From Macrophomina tecta (lineage: Eukaryota > Ascomycota > Dothideomycetes > Botryosphaeriales > Botryosphaeriaceae): DNA of 64,000 nucleotides. The notes beneath the pieces were generated by a model. That model did not search any database. It was not told the origin of the DNA and saw only the letters and a program-made list of their open reading frames with translations. Below are positions 1-11,442 of this stretch, piece after piece. The stretch covers positions 3,410,001 through 3,474,000 of the forward strand of contig JAKSGN010000005.1 in NCBI GenBank assembly GCA_024180945.1. Reading direction: 5' to 3'. The position numbers and the translations under genes were made by a program. Position 1 is the stretch's first letter. Each line of letters begins with the position of its first letter.

Positions 1-1611
1 AGGACGTTCGGAAACCTGCGAGTTTGTGCGCGACATGCTCTGCGCATGAGGCGCGCCATACTGACCTGGAATGAATGGTTGCGAAGCGTGGGGGGCGTGG
101 TTCATGGGACGCGGACTCGGGGGAGCGCCCGGTTGATAAGGCATGCTAGGGTGCATGTACGGAGGGGGTTGGTAGTAAGGGTTGAACTGCGTCGGATCAA
201 GATGCTGAGGTTGCATCCCATAGAAGCCCTGGGCCTTCAATTGTGTCAGAAAGTCTTCAAAACCGCCGCTGTCGGGCGCAAGATCTGGAGTTGGAGAAAG
301 TTTGGAGCTGAACATGTGCTGAAGTTGAGTCGAAGAAAGTGTTGTGGAAACAGGAGCTGAAGTGGGTGAGACTTGGGAAGGGTGGCGACTGGTCGTTGGA
401 GTTTCGACCGCCGCTGAAGTGCTGACAAACTTCTTCGAAAGAGTAGGAGATATGTTGTTTACATTTGGCTGGAATTGGTGCGGGTATGCAGGATACCCGC
501 CATGCGGCATCTGCGGCTGGTTGGCGAACTGTGCCTGCTGTTGCATGGTGGCCGGTGTCATAGCCGGGCTGCGGTTCTGGCGGTATGGCGAACCCATGGG
601 ACCACCCTGACCCTGGAATTGGCCAGGCATTGGTCCGCGCATCTGGTTGGGCAGCTGGCGGAACTGCGGGCCCGGAGAAGGTGCGTTGTATCCCTGGCTG
701 TAGCCACGGCCGCGACCGGCTTGGGGCACGAAATTGCGGTTGACGGCTGGGTTGCTCATGTCGCTGTGTGCGGACTGAGAGGACTCGCGACGCAAGTGTT
801 GGGCCTGCGGCATAGGCGGTGGGCCCTGTGGGGGCATGGAAACAGGTCGGCCCTATTATTCGACGAACAGCGTCAGCATGACACTTCCGACACCAACAAA
901 ATAACCGAACGTAGCGAAGATGTAAAAGAGATCGGAACACGGAGGTATCATGAGCATTGACAAGGAGGTCTTGCCAAGTGACACGAGGTGAGGTGAACAT
1001 ACCGATTGGCCGCCATTGTCTCCGCCCATGGAGCCGAAGTTGAGGTTGTTACCTTGAAGGCCGGACGGAGGACGTCCGCCACTGGCAGGAGGCTGCGGGA
1101 TGGGCGAAGGAGAGGTGGCGGGAGAGGTGATGCGAGGATTCGGCGTGGTTGTCTGGGGCGCCTGGGGGACGCTGTTCGCAACGGCAGGTGAGCCGCCCGC
1201 GTTCATAGAACCAAAGCTAATGTTGGGGCGATTGCTGGAGCCGTTGGCCATGGGGCCAGAGGTGCCGGCGGCGCTGATGGTCATCGAAGAGGGCCTGCGT
1301 CCGTGGGCAGGGGCTCCATTGGCAATGGGCGGAGCACCAACGGCCGGAACGGCGGGCTGAATCTGACTCTTGCCGTTTACAGAGCCAGTCTTGCCATGTT
1401 GCGCAGAGCCCACCGCCACCTGGGGAGTGCTAGAAGCGATCGCGGGAGGCGAAGCGGACTTCTTTGTCGCAGCACTGGCGTACGACTTGGCGGCGGGCTG
1501 AGCGGCGCCAGCGACAGAGGGCGACGTCGTTCCGGTGGTTGGGTTGGAAGCGGCGTTGGCGGTCTGCGCGGCGTTCGTCGTAGGGTTCGTCGCGGGGCTA
1601 GAGCTGCTCAT
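1..1611 (-). CDS. eIF4G: Translation initiation factor eIF4G, N-terminal part (runs off left edge)
   Basis: Scaffold of the cap-binding eIF4F complex, which bridges eIF4E, poly(A)-binding protein and eIF4A on mRNA in the cytoplasm. Two exons are seen: 1611-1003 and 852-1. The 150-base intron starts GTATGT and ends ATAATAG, and the frame continues across it (..NGGQS then GRPVSMPP..). The visible 487 residues are low-complexity: Ser/Thr/Ala/Pro-rich at first (AAKSYASAATKK, NISFGSMNAG), then Gln/Pro/Gly/Tyr-rich (PPYMHPSMPYQPG), ending in MSRTNSQVSERP. This matches the disordered N-terminus of Pezizomycotina eIF4G. The MIF4G and MA3 domains would lie beyond the edge. The ATG at 1611 is the first in frame. 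Identity rests on N-terminal style and motif order, so it is good but not domain-proven. Confidence 0.82.
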
Positions 1612-4600
1612 TTATCCGTTTGCTGGGTTGTTGAGGCGGACGAGCGGACGGAGCAAGGACGCGGAGGCGAAGGGAGCAGCGGCGGTCGGTTGGCGCACGA
1701 ATGTCAAACTCGAGGCCGGGGTATTACGGGTGGTCGCTCGGAGTGGAGAGGGGGACGAGGAAAGGAAACGCTCGACAAAAACCAGGACAAGCGAAGTGAA
1801 GGGCGAGGTGTCGTCGGGACACACTTGCGGATCGGACACACGACGACCGGTCAAAGTGTCGTGGCACTGCGTCGTTCGACGGGCAGACAAGTTCCAGAGG
1901 AGACTCTGCGAAACTGTCAGATGCGGCCGTGGACTGCTTGCGCAGAGGGCCGGCTTTTCTCGGGTGGGAGGGTGATGGTTGATGGATGATGATGAAAGGG
2001 TGTGCGCTGGGCGAGGCACATTGGAAGTTTTTTGAGCAGGCCTTGGCACGACACCACCAGGGGCGGCCGCCGCAACAGCCCAACGAGGGAGCCAGCAATT
2101 CACCACCCGCCCGCCCGCGCGCGCGCACACAACCAGCCGGCTTCCGCTACAGTGGAGCGCGCTGATTCAGAGCAGCGCCAGCCCGCACCGCCCAGGCCGA
2201 GCCCATTCGCGCAGAGCACAGCACAGCGCACCGCCGACACGAGGGCTGGCTGCCTGCTTGCCAATCAGAGCGCCCCGGGCGTGCTACATCATCGCGCGCA
2301 AAGCTACCCAAACCGCACTCCAGCGCCGGGGTTGTTGCACAGCTCGCTCTCTCTGACCGACACGGCGCTCGCCGTCAGCCTCGCCCAGCACGCAGTCCAC
2401 ATTGCCTCCACGGCCGCCGCCGCACGACGGCGCGGAGCTGTGGTGCGCGCGTGGTGGTCGCGTCACCGGCGCGCCGCGCTGTGCGGGCGCTGGCTGGGCT
2501 TTTCGACTTTCTTTGCCGTCAGTGCGGCCGCCTCTCGCCTCTCGCCTGGCGGGTGGGGAGGTCCAAACGAAACAAAGTGCGCCCGCCCACTCGCCGCTGC
2601 CGGCATGGAAGCATAAAAGCGCCGGCCGCTGCTATTGTTGCTGCCTCAGCCTACCTCCAGCCGGACAATCCGCCGCGCAGGTCGTGTCCTCGCCTTCGCC
2701 TCCGCGTCAAGCCGTCGACGTCCTTGGTGCGGTTCGCACAGCGGCCCTCGGAGCAGAGAGCCACGCAGGCGAATTGGAGCAAAGCCTCCCTCGCCGCCGC
2801 TGGCCCGCTAGCTCGAATCGGCCACTGAGAGGGGAGCTTGGGCTGCGTGTGTGGGCGGACCTGTCATCGCTATCTCCGTCGGTCCTCGCGCCCGCTGTCT
2901 TTGTCCCAACTGCTCCTTCCATCGCCCTTCTCCGCGAGTAGCACGAAGTCCTGCTTGCTTAGGCCGCCGTACCAAGCATCAAGCCAACGGAGCATGTGAT
3001 GACTCACGGCGTGATGACGCGCTCCCGCTCAGCTAGCTCATCCTCCACCCAGCACAGCAATTATGGCCAAGAACACCAGGCTCTCGTCTGCCTGAGAGTA
3101 CGTTCCTGCGACGGGCTCCGGCCGGATGTGTGAACGGCCCCCCGCAGGAGCTCTTCCAGCAAGCTGCCGTGACTCACTTCTTTTGCCTCAGTCATCAGCC
3201 TTCGGATGTAGTCATCCATTCTGTAGGCACTGATAGCTGAGCTTGCACCATCCGTCACCTATACTAACGAACCCTGCATCCCCGTGCCGCCTCTGTGCGC
3301 CGGCTGTTAACGGTTGAGGCTTCCGGGAGGCTTCCGGGAGGCGGTTCACAGAGACGTCGCTCACGGGTGCTGGTCGCGTTCTTCGTTGGTCGGAAGGGCC
3401 ATGCGGGTTCCCGTCGGCTCAAAAACCACCACCACCCTACACCCAACGTCCGGCTGCCGCTCAACCACAGGCGGCAGGTCGGGGCCAGCCCGGACGAATC
3501 GGCTGGGCAGCAGCGACCCCTCTCGAGTGGCTTCCATGTGCTTCTTGCCGGGCCGGGGATAAGGTGTGCGTGGAGCTGCTTGCGCTTTACGAGGCCACGG
3601 GCAGGACAGCTCCGCAGCTAAGTACTCCTCCCCCTCTCCCCGCTTCTACCCGTTTCTCCCGGCGGGCCAATGCTGTGAAGGGCTCGCTCGGCGTCGAGCG
3701 GGACGATAATGGGAACGCGGATAAGCCCTGGGTACCTGCGAGCACGTGAGAGGCCCTGCAAGTAATCGTGTGAGTTATAGGCATGGTGCCACTCATAGAA
3801 GCCGGTGCAGATCTAAGTGCCTTGATGCCTGGTTTATGCCTCACCAGTTCCCACCACCTCACCTCATCCGAAGAAGCATCAGCATGGGCCAACTTCCCAT
3901 CCCATCCCGTCGCGCGCAACGATCGGGTCTTTTGAGATTTCACGTTCGTGCGGATTCTCCATCTCCTTACGTGTTCGTAATGCCAGCTGAAGCATTCACC
4001 TGGATGTAAACGTCATCAGGTTCTTTGGCCATTTCCGTTCGCATGATTGCTTCGACTCCCTCGTGCCGTTGATGGAGCTCGCGCCCGAGGGGAAGCCTCC
4101 ATCTTTCACGTTGCAGAAGAAGTACTCACCGACAGAAGAACGGCCGTGGAGCCACCGCGCACGCGCAATGCCACAGCGTCCGCCACTAAGGCACTCATCC
4201 GACAGGAAATGGCGCCGTCGCCGCTGCCGCCGCCACCTCGTCCACCGGCCTAAAAGATTCAAGGTTAAATAGATGTCCACCGACCATTTCCCCTTTCCAC
4301 GCCTGACAGCTCTAGCATCATGGTTCTTTTCAGCCGCAACTCCATACCGCATGCCGTGCTACAAAGCACATCGTCGCCAAGGGCAGTATGGAGTGATGCC
4401 TAGCCCACTTCTCATCCATAAAAAGTCAATCGATTAATGACAGCCCTACTGATATGCTAAGATCTACGGCACTTGATCACCACAGCAATTGCCGCTGTCC
4501 CGGCCTGGTACCTGAATATAACTGATGCAAACGCCACACGTTAAAATTCGACTGGCAGGAAGGCGGCTGCCTCCTCGGATAGACCACGCCGGGGCCATCC

Positions 4601-6316
4601 CGGCCCTTGTTCGTTCATCCTTCGTCACCTCACTGACTAGCTGCTACCCTGGAACTAGCTTACCAGGGTCTTGTTTGAGGGCGCCTCTTGGGTAAGGAGG
4701 CAATCCTTTCTCATCAGGCTCCATGTTTGAGCAGGCATATAAGAAAAAAATTTTTCTTTTTTCCTTGTGGGTTAGGGTAGGGCGCGCGATAGAGCCTCAA
4801 CCCTTACCCAGCATTGCTCAGGACTCCCTTCTCAAATCTTACTTTCCAAACCTGCTGGCATGGAACTCACTGCACGCTTTCGCTGCCACGAAACTGCGGC
4901 ACAGCTTCGCTGCCACCAGCAACCAACCATCACAACTATCACCCCTGAGCAAGCAGAGAACTGTAACCTTAGCTTTCCCGGCCGGTCCTATTCCTCTCAT
5001 GCTACCCCATCGGTATCTCTTTTGTTGGGAAACCATTGGCGCAAAAGTTTTTCTTTCTTCCCTTTCCAAGGTGACAGAACTGCCCTTCTGCCTTGCTCCA
5101 CGTATCCCTGCCTGCTGGTGTTTCAGGATTTTGAATTTTTTTTACTTTTCTTTATTTACCTTATCATCCCTCTTCGTGCGTCCCAAAATATAGAAACACG
5201 TAGAAATAACGTGAGTAATGTCACGGCCCCGAGTACCAAAGTCCGAGCTGTCTCATTGTTGACTCCTGCGTCAGGTACACCCGCGCTCCCCCCACCCCCC
5301 TTGTTGGAGCCGCAGGACGCCCTATGAAGGAGAAAAACAAATCACTTCCGCCAATGAGCGGCCCGAGGGGATATAAGCACGAACCAATTGTTCCCCGGTC
5401 GAACAGGACACCATGGCCATTATTGCGAACTTTCACGCAACAGTGTTCTGCGCTAAGACACTATTGGGTTATACAGATTGTACGTACAAAGGAAAGATTT
5501 GATGACTAAAAAGTTGGAGATCCAGCCAATCCTCCCTACAAAACACCCAAAACAAAGGGAAGAGGAAACTTTCGAACAAAAACGGAAAATAGGAATCGAT
5601 CCGAAAGAGGAAGTTGGAAGCCACAATAATCACAACGGCTTTAGGTGACGCACCGCGCCATTAAAATAAGAATATGGTTGCCACGATCGAAGGGAATAAA
5701 GCAAAAGAAGCATCTCCTTAGGAAAAATGAGCAACAATAACAGTGTGAATAGTGGTACAAGGCGCAGGAAAAGAACCGAAAGGAAATACGAGAAACAAAA
5801 GCTGCGGCCTGGTAATTGACTGGTGGGTTGCTGAAGAGAAATAGTAATAGGGGGATGCACGCAATTACGAATCAATCCCATTGGCAGGTGCGCATTCAGG
5901 CACGCGCTCGTCTGTCTTCTGATGAATGTAGGGGTGTTTTGTAGGGGGAGATTTATGGTCCTTTTGAGGCCATAATGGCCTTTCCAAATCGCTGAAAGTT
6001 CTGCATGGAAATGATCCTCCAGGTAAATGCTTTTGCTTTTGTCGAAAGTGTCGAAGTTGATGGACAAGTGTCTCAAGTCTCGATCAAGTTGGGGCAAGGA
6101 AATTCGTTCCTCGATTCCATCCCATATGGAGGACGACCCCTTACTTGACCTTTGATCAGCTTTGTTGCTGGGTGTGGTCAAGGGGTTCGTCAAGGAAATT
6201 CGTACGTGAGGTCCATGCTGTTCAAGTCATGAAATGACCTATTTTCGGCTTTTGCGTAGTCATGTCGTCGATATTTTGGCCAAGTGGGGCATCCGAAAAG
6301 GGGCGAGAATGACAGC
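1612..6316. other. Long intergenic region, no supported gene
   Basis: About 4.7 kb between the start of eIF4G and the stop of the homeodomain gene. The first kilobase is probably the eIF4G promoter and leader. Short open frames occur on both strands but none shows a recognisable domain, a spliceable continuation or a conserved start. A tandem 11-base repeat (gcttccgggag twice) lies near 3320. The part from about 5,600 to 6,316 is probably the 3' UTR and downstream flank of the homeodomain gene. No tRNA-like B box was found. Confidence 0.6.
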
Positions 6317-8312
6317 CTAGTACTGGTGCGACATCTGCGCGCCCGTCTCACTGTTTTCGTTTTGCTGATTTGAGCCCTCAACTTCTGCAAAGACAGGACC
6401 AGGCTGGTACTGGTCATTCTGACCGCCTTGGGGCTGGCCATATGAGCTGTTGTAGCTTGGAGAGTTGCTGAACGTGGAGACGTTGTGAGGGGCACTCAGT
6501 AGAGGAGACGGGTTGTACGCGCCTGGCGTAGCGAGCGGAGAGCTCTGGTAGTTGGGGAACGTGGCAGATTGTGGGTTGGGAGGGCCTGGAGTCCGGCTGG
6601 CCTGGTAGTGAGCGCTATGTTGAGATAGTTCAATGCGCCGAGGCACGCTCGTAGAGAAGGAACGCATGCGCTGCTGCGCTCCTGACTGAAATCCGGGAAT
6701 TTGAGAATCTAGATAAATGTTAGTTAAATTTTTCGACCAAGACGCGCGCTTGACTCACAAGAATAGCCCAAGCCGTATGGAACATTTGAACCCGGGAGAC
6801 TCGCGCTCGGGAGGCTCGTAGGGGGCATACGGTGTTCGGTCATACTACTGCTTTCAATATTCTGCCCCGGCTGGACACTAGACTGGCTGAGCGTGCCATC
6901 ATTGCCGTAAGACATGCTTGTCCTCAGCGGAGAGCAGAGAGACTCTGCCCGAGTACGACCCATGCGGTCGTGGAGCTGCAGTCTGGGCACCTGAGGATAC
7001 TGAGGGAAAGGAGATGATGAAGGCACTCCACCAATGAAAGGATTCGGTCGTCTGGGACTACCATCCAAAGATTGTGAAGAATAGGCAAAAGGGTTAGGCT
7101 CGCCTGTGGCAGAGACAGGCGACGAGTTGTCGGTGGCCGATTGCGGTGGTGTGAAAGAGTAGCCGCCGAATGGCGGAGGAACTCCACCTGGCGAGATCTG
7201 TGGCCCCTCAGGGAAACGACGAATGGTGTCCAAACTCAAGGGCCGGACCATATTGCCCTCGGGGAAGCTGGACGAGAAATTGGTGGCTGGCGAGGCCAAG
7301 GGTGTTCCAACTCCATGGCCAGCACCACCGAATGGAGAATGTAGAGCTTGTGTCATATCGAAATCGTCAGGAAGCGCTCTTGACCTCATCATGCGTTCGC
7401 GATCATCGCTCGTCAGACGCTTCAACTTAGCTCTCCTAGTGGAGGGCACAATGATTAGCATCATTTCGTCTAGCTTTCAGGCGAAGTTGAGGCTCTACCT
7501 GTTCTGGAACCACACCTGCACCTGGCGCGGGCTTAAACCTGGAATTTCCCTGGCAAGGCGTTCGCGATGAGCTGCATCAGGATGCGCTTGCCTTGCGAAT
7601 TCGCTCATCAAGAATCGAGTTTGATTATGTGTAAGTCTTGATAATGGCAACATCAGTATGAGGACGCCCATGGTAAAAGCAATTTTCGCGTGGCTGGGAG
7701 AAGATTTCTGCTTGAAAAAGCAGTTCTATTTCAAAAAAAAAAAAAAAAAAAAAAAAAAACATACCGGAATCTCTTCATCTTCCGCTTCTGCGCGCGCAAC
7801 TCGGCGGCGGTCATCGGCTTCGAGTCGTCACCCTCATCATTGCTTCCTGACAGGCTCGCATCGTTGTGATCGCCCTCCTTATCGCCCATCTCACCCTCCG
7901 GAGAGGGCGGCGTGAGCCTGGAGACGGGACTGGCGGGTGCCGAGCCGCCGTAGGTCACATTCGGCAGCGACGTCTGCTGCGATTCCTCCAGGTTGCTGAT
8001 GGTGATGCGCTCTCTCTGGGGTTGCGGAGAGGCAATCGGATGGTCGGAAGTTGCGGATTGTTGGGGAGCGGAATGATGTGGCTGGCTCAACGTGTAAGGA
8101 AAGCTCTTGTGAGTCCGCAGCGGGGGGCGTTTCTGAGCGTCAAGCGAGAGTCCAGATACCTCGGAGTACTGCAGACCCATAGTCCCCTCGGCAGAGTCTC
8201 TTGGTTTCGTCCTTTGGCTGTGCCACTCAGACTCAGCGTGAGTCGCGGAGTACGAAGACATTCGCGGCGAGCTGGGTGGAGAGAGCGGTACGGAAGGGAT
8301 TCCGTCAACCAT
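6317..8312 (-). CDS. Homeodomain transcription factor (fungal Htf1/RfeB-like)
   Basis: Nuclear DNA-binding regulator. Four exons are read: 8312-7765, 7636-7499, 7435-6759 and 6708-6317, giving 584 residues from the ATG at 8312. The homeodomain lies at about residues 174-236. Two introns split it: the first inside the N-terminal arm (KRFR then LTHNQTRF), the second within the recognition helix, which joins to VWFQNRRAKLKRL. W225, F226, N228 and R229 are the invariant helix-3 residues. N- and C-terminal parts are Ser/Pro-rich and disordered. Relatives with the same PGLSPRQVQVWFQNRRAKLK core control conidiation in other fungi; orthology here is inference. The start is uncertain: a good acceptor (CTGACCGCAG at 8392-8387) precedes an open in-frame stretch 8386-8313 (FGIQYTQARSPDNFF..), so an upstream exon very likely exists but I could not find its ATG. 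Confidence 0.85.
7733..7759 (-). repeat. 27-base poly-T run just inside a homeobox-gene intron
   Basis: On the coding strand the intron begins GTATG (7764-7760) and then runs straight into 27 T residues. On the plus strand it is a poly-A run. It is the longest homopolymer in the window and lies five bases from a 5' splice site. Confidence 0.9.
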
Positions 8313-8386
8313 TGGCGGATCTTGATCTAGACTCGGGCTGAAGAAGTTGTCTGGAGATCGAGCTTGAGTGTACTGGATACCGAAGC

Positions 8387-11300
8387 CTGCGGTCAGTTAA
8401 TGCAGGATGGGAGGACCAAACAAAGGGAGAGCTACGTACAAGCTGTCTGGATGCAGGATTCCGGGGTCCTCAAGATCGAATGACCAGCGAGCAAGGATGG
8501 CAGGCGGGAGCGGCTACAGGCGTCCTGAGCGACCCTTGTAAGTAGCAGGTTTCGTGCAGTGTGTCCCGAGGCGTGCGCTGTTGCAAGCCTTTGCAGAAAT
8601 AACTAGGCTTTGCAGGCAAAAAGCAAGAAAGACAACCCAATGCGGGGTACGCTTCTGGAAGAATGACCTCTCTCGGGGTGTTCGTGCAACTTCAGCGCGC
8701 GGCAGACGGCTTGGGCGGGCAGCGGGCGAGTACGTCTCCCAGTGGCCGCGGCGGTCCTCAGCAGGGCAGCCCTGTGGTTTGTGGGATTAAATCGCTGGCG
8801 TCTGCTTGGTTGTGGAGGGCCCGATTGCCGTTTCGGCGGGAAAGATGAAGCGAAGGGCCCCTGCAAGCAGCACGCAGTGCGGTCAAGGCCCTCGGGGAAG
8901 TAGTGTCAAGTTGACAGGCCAGTGGAGGATTGAGTTTGGCGTAGCTCTGCCCCAGCAGAGAGCGTGCAAAGGCGTATCGGCGGCGACTGGATATCTGCAG
9001 TCCTAAATGGCGCGGCGCACGGCGGCTGGGCCAGGGTCCACACAGCAGAGTCTGACAAGGCACGAGGGTACATCAGCGCTTAACCAACGCGGAAAGGAGA
9101 GCGAGGGCATCATACCAGCAGCAGCGGGCGGAGGGCGTGGAGACCGGGTAAATCGAGGGCGTGAAGAAAGCAACGATCGGACGGGCTCGCGCGCCAACAC
9201 CAGGGCAAGAAACGAAAGCAGCAGCAGCACGCGAACGAAAGAGCAACAACAATGCAGCGGTTACACAACGACGGGCATTACTGGAGGTCGTCAGCGGGCT
9301 GGTAGAAAAGAAAGCGGACGGCGGGCGGTACCTCGGGACGGACTCCTAGGGGAAAAGTGAGAGGTGATGCATGGGCAGCGAATGGTAGGCTTTTGGGAAT
9401 GACGGAAGGCCAAGCATCTCGCCGTCAAAGAGGCGGAGAGTCCAGCTACATGGCTCGCTCCAGGACCGACAGGGAGCCAGACGGGTTGCGCCGAAGAGCA
9501 CAGGTGATCCGTGGCGTGCAGCGCAGGCCTGGACGGAGGATCAGGCTCATTGGCCTGGGCGAGCACGGGAGCTTCAAGGACCCGCCGCGGTGAAGCAGGG
9601 CTCGGCAACGCTTGTTGCGGGGTCTCTGGTCGGAGGGCATGGCAGTCTCCAGCTGGGAAGCATCCATGGTCCGGGCGGCTGTTCCTGTCCTGCCTGATTC
9701 GGGCCCGCCCTCGGTGCCAGTCAGGCAGCAGAACGCGCAAGGGAGATTGCGTCAGGAACGAGGAAAACGTGCGTCAGCCCTGAAGCCTCGCGCTGCATGA
9801 ATGTCCGCCTCCTCATCTGCGCGAGCGGTGGTAGAGTGCTCGATTGCCGACCTAGGTTGGCCGCCCCCCGGCTGATGCGCACGCACGATCGTTGACTGGA
9901 GTGAGCATGCCACGCCAGGCTAGACTTGCCGCGGCCGCCGGTACATCATACTAGCGGCTCACGGATCTTGTCAACGAGATCTCGCGTTTGGGGCACTCCC
10001 GGGCCGCCACGGGCAGCCGGCCAAGCCTGAGCCTGAGCCTGAGCCCCCAGCCGCGAGTAGCAGACGGCGGGGCGGCGATGGCGGCAGCAGCACCAGCAGC
10101 ACCAGCAGCAGCACGCCCGTCGCGGGCCCACTCGCGGCCGGTGGACACGAGCGTCATCTCGCAACGCCAGAGCTCGACGAGGGAGCGCTGCGAGACGCTG
10201 TGCTTGGCGGGCAGCTCCAGCGTGCAGGGGAGGCACCATGATCGCTGCAGATGATGGCGGCAGACGCCTTGGGGGACTGGCACGGGCCTCCTTCCAGCGA
10301 TCCGCACCCAGGTACGGCGCGTGCGCGCCTCCGTGGAGCGGCGAGCGTGTGCTCGCGGTGCCTGTGCCGGTGCCCGTGGCCGTCCTTGGGCGGTGCCACG
10401 GCTCCCTGGGCAGCGGCGGCGGCGGCGGGGGGCATCAAACGCCGCGACGGGCAGGAGCAGGCTTGGGAGACTGTGGTGGTTTCGCGGCGGGCGGGCGAGC
10501 TGCTGAAGCGGGACGGCGACAGCGAGGGCAGCAGCGAGCAGCGAGCAGCAGGGCGATGCGGGCCGAGCGAACGAGCGGTCTCGCCTGATCCGGCGCGCTG
10601 GCGACTCGCCGGCGGCAGGATGGAAATGAAGGAGCCTCTTCTCCGCCGACGGAAATTATTCTAGGGTTCAGTCGCCTGGGGCGCGGCGGTTTGATGTGCT
10701 CCGGGGTCCGCTCGCTTGTTGGTGGAGGAGAGGTGATTCAGAAAAACGCGGGCTGTGTTTCATTCTCGAATGGGAGCGTGCAGACGACTCGGCCCCGGCG
10801 CCCTGCCACCTGCTTACGCACCACCGCTCCCGCAATCATATCAGGGACGGCAGCAGTTAGGAGTGCGGGCTGTGTGAGCAGCAAGCACCAGCACCAGTAT
10901 CAGTAGCCCCGACAGCCGCAGCAGCGTGCGCCGCACCGTTGCACTGGCCGACATACATGACGCATGCCGGTGGCACCATGCACGTTGCCCTTCACGCAGG
11001 CACGCCGTTGCCCGTCGCCAAGCCCAGGGCCGACGGCCCTCTGACCCCAACCTTCCATCTCACTCGCGTCCGCAGCCGCGTCCGCGTGTGCAGGGTGGCG
11101 GTCGCAAAACGTATCACAGCGGCGCGCCGTTGGCAGACAGCGGCGTTGGATCGCCCGAGGCAGCCACGGCGCCACGATCTCTTTCCAGCACCGCAGCGCA
11201 TTGGGCTGAGACTCCCTAACGCCCTGGCGCAAATGTCCATACTGACTGGCCCAGCATTTCGTCTCTTGCGCAAACCCACCGCAGCCCCAGCTGTCATAGC

Positions 11301-11442
11301 GCCGCCCCCATGTCATAAGATCGCAGTCCGTATCGCTCACCACTCCGGGATCGACGTTCTATGAGCATCATTTCGGCAAAATGCGCCGCCGTGCCTGCAT
11401 GCCTGAGGCGATCGCTGGCGCTCTCTTGGCCTTGTTTCTACC
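8387..11442. other. Gene-poor upstream region of the homeodomain gene
   Basis: About 3 kb, GC-rich, with simple repeats such as an AGC/ACC tract near 10085-10120. Open frames exist in several phases, as expected at this GC content, but none has a recognised family or clean splice continuation. It probably holds the missing 5' exon or long leader and promoter of the homeodomain gene, and the 3' flank of the THO gene to the right. Confidence 0.5.

Noticed and set aside
3061..3258. Short minus-strand frame with a helix-like DDYIRRLMTEAKEVSHGSLLEELL segment
   Set aside because: Only 65 codons with an Arg/Ser-rich tail, no homology I recognise and no promoter or splice evidence.
4723..5193. 156-codon plus-strand frame near 5 kb
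   Set aside because: Composition rich in Phe/Ser/Leu from pyrimidine tracts; no domain and no exon partners.
5630..6193. A 187-codon minus-strand frame downstream of the homeodomain gene
   Set aside because: No domain, no ATG context or splice partner; it lies where the 3' UTR and flank of that gene should be.
9988..10664. Overlapping Ala/Arg/Gly-rich frames near 10 kb
   Set aside because: Open in several phases because of high GC and AGC/GGC repeats; no conserved motif.
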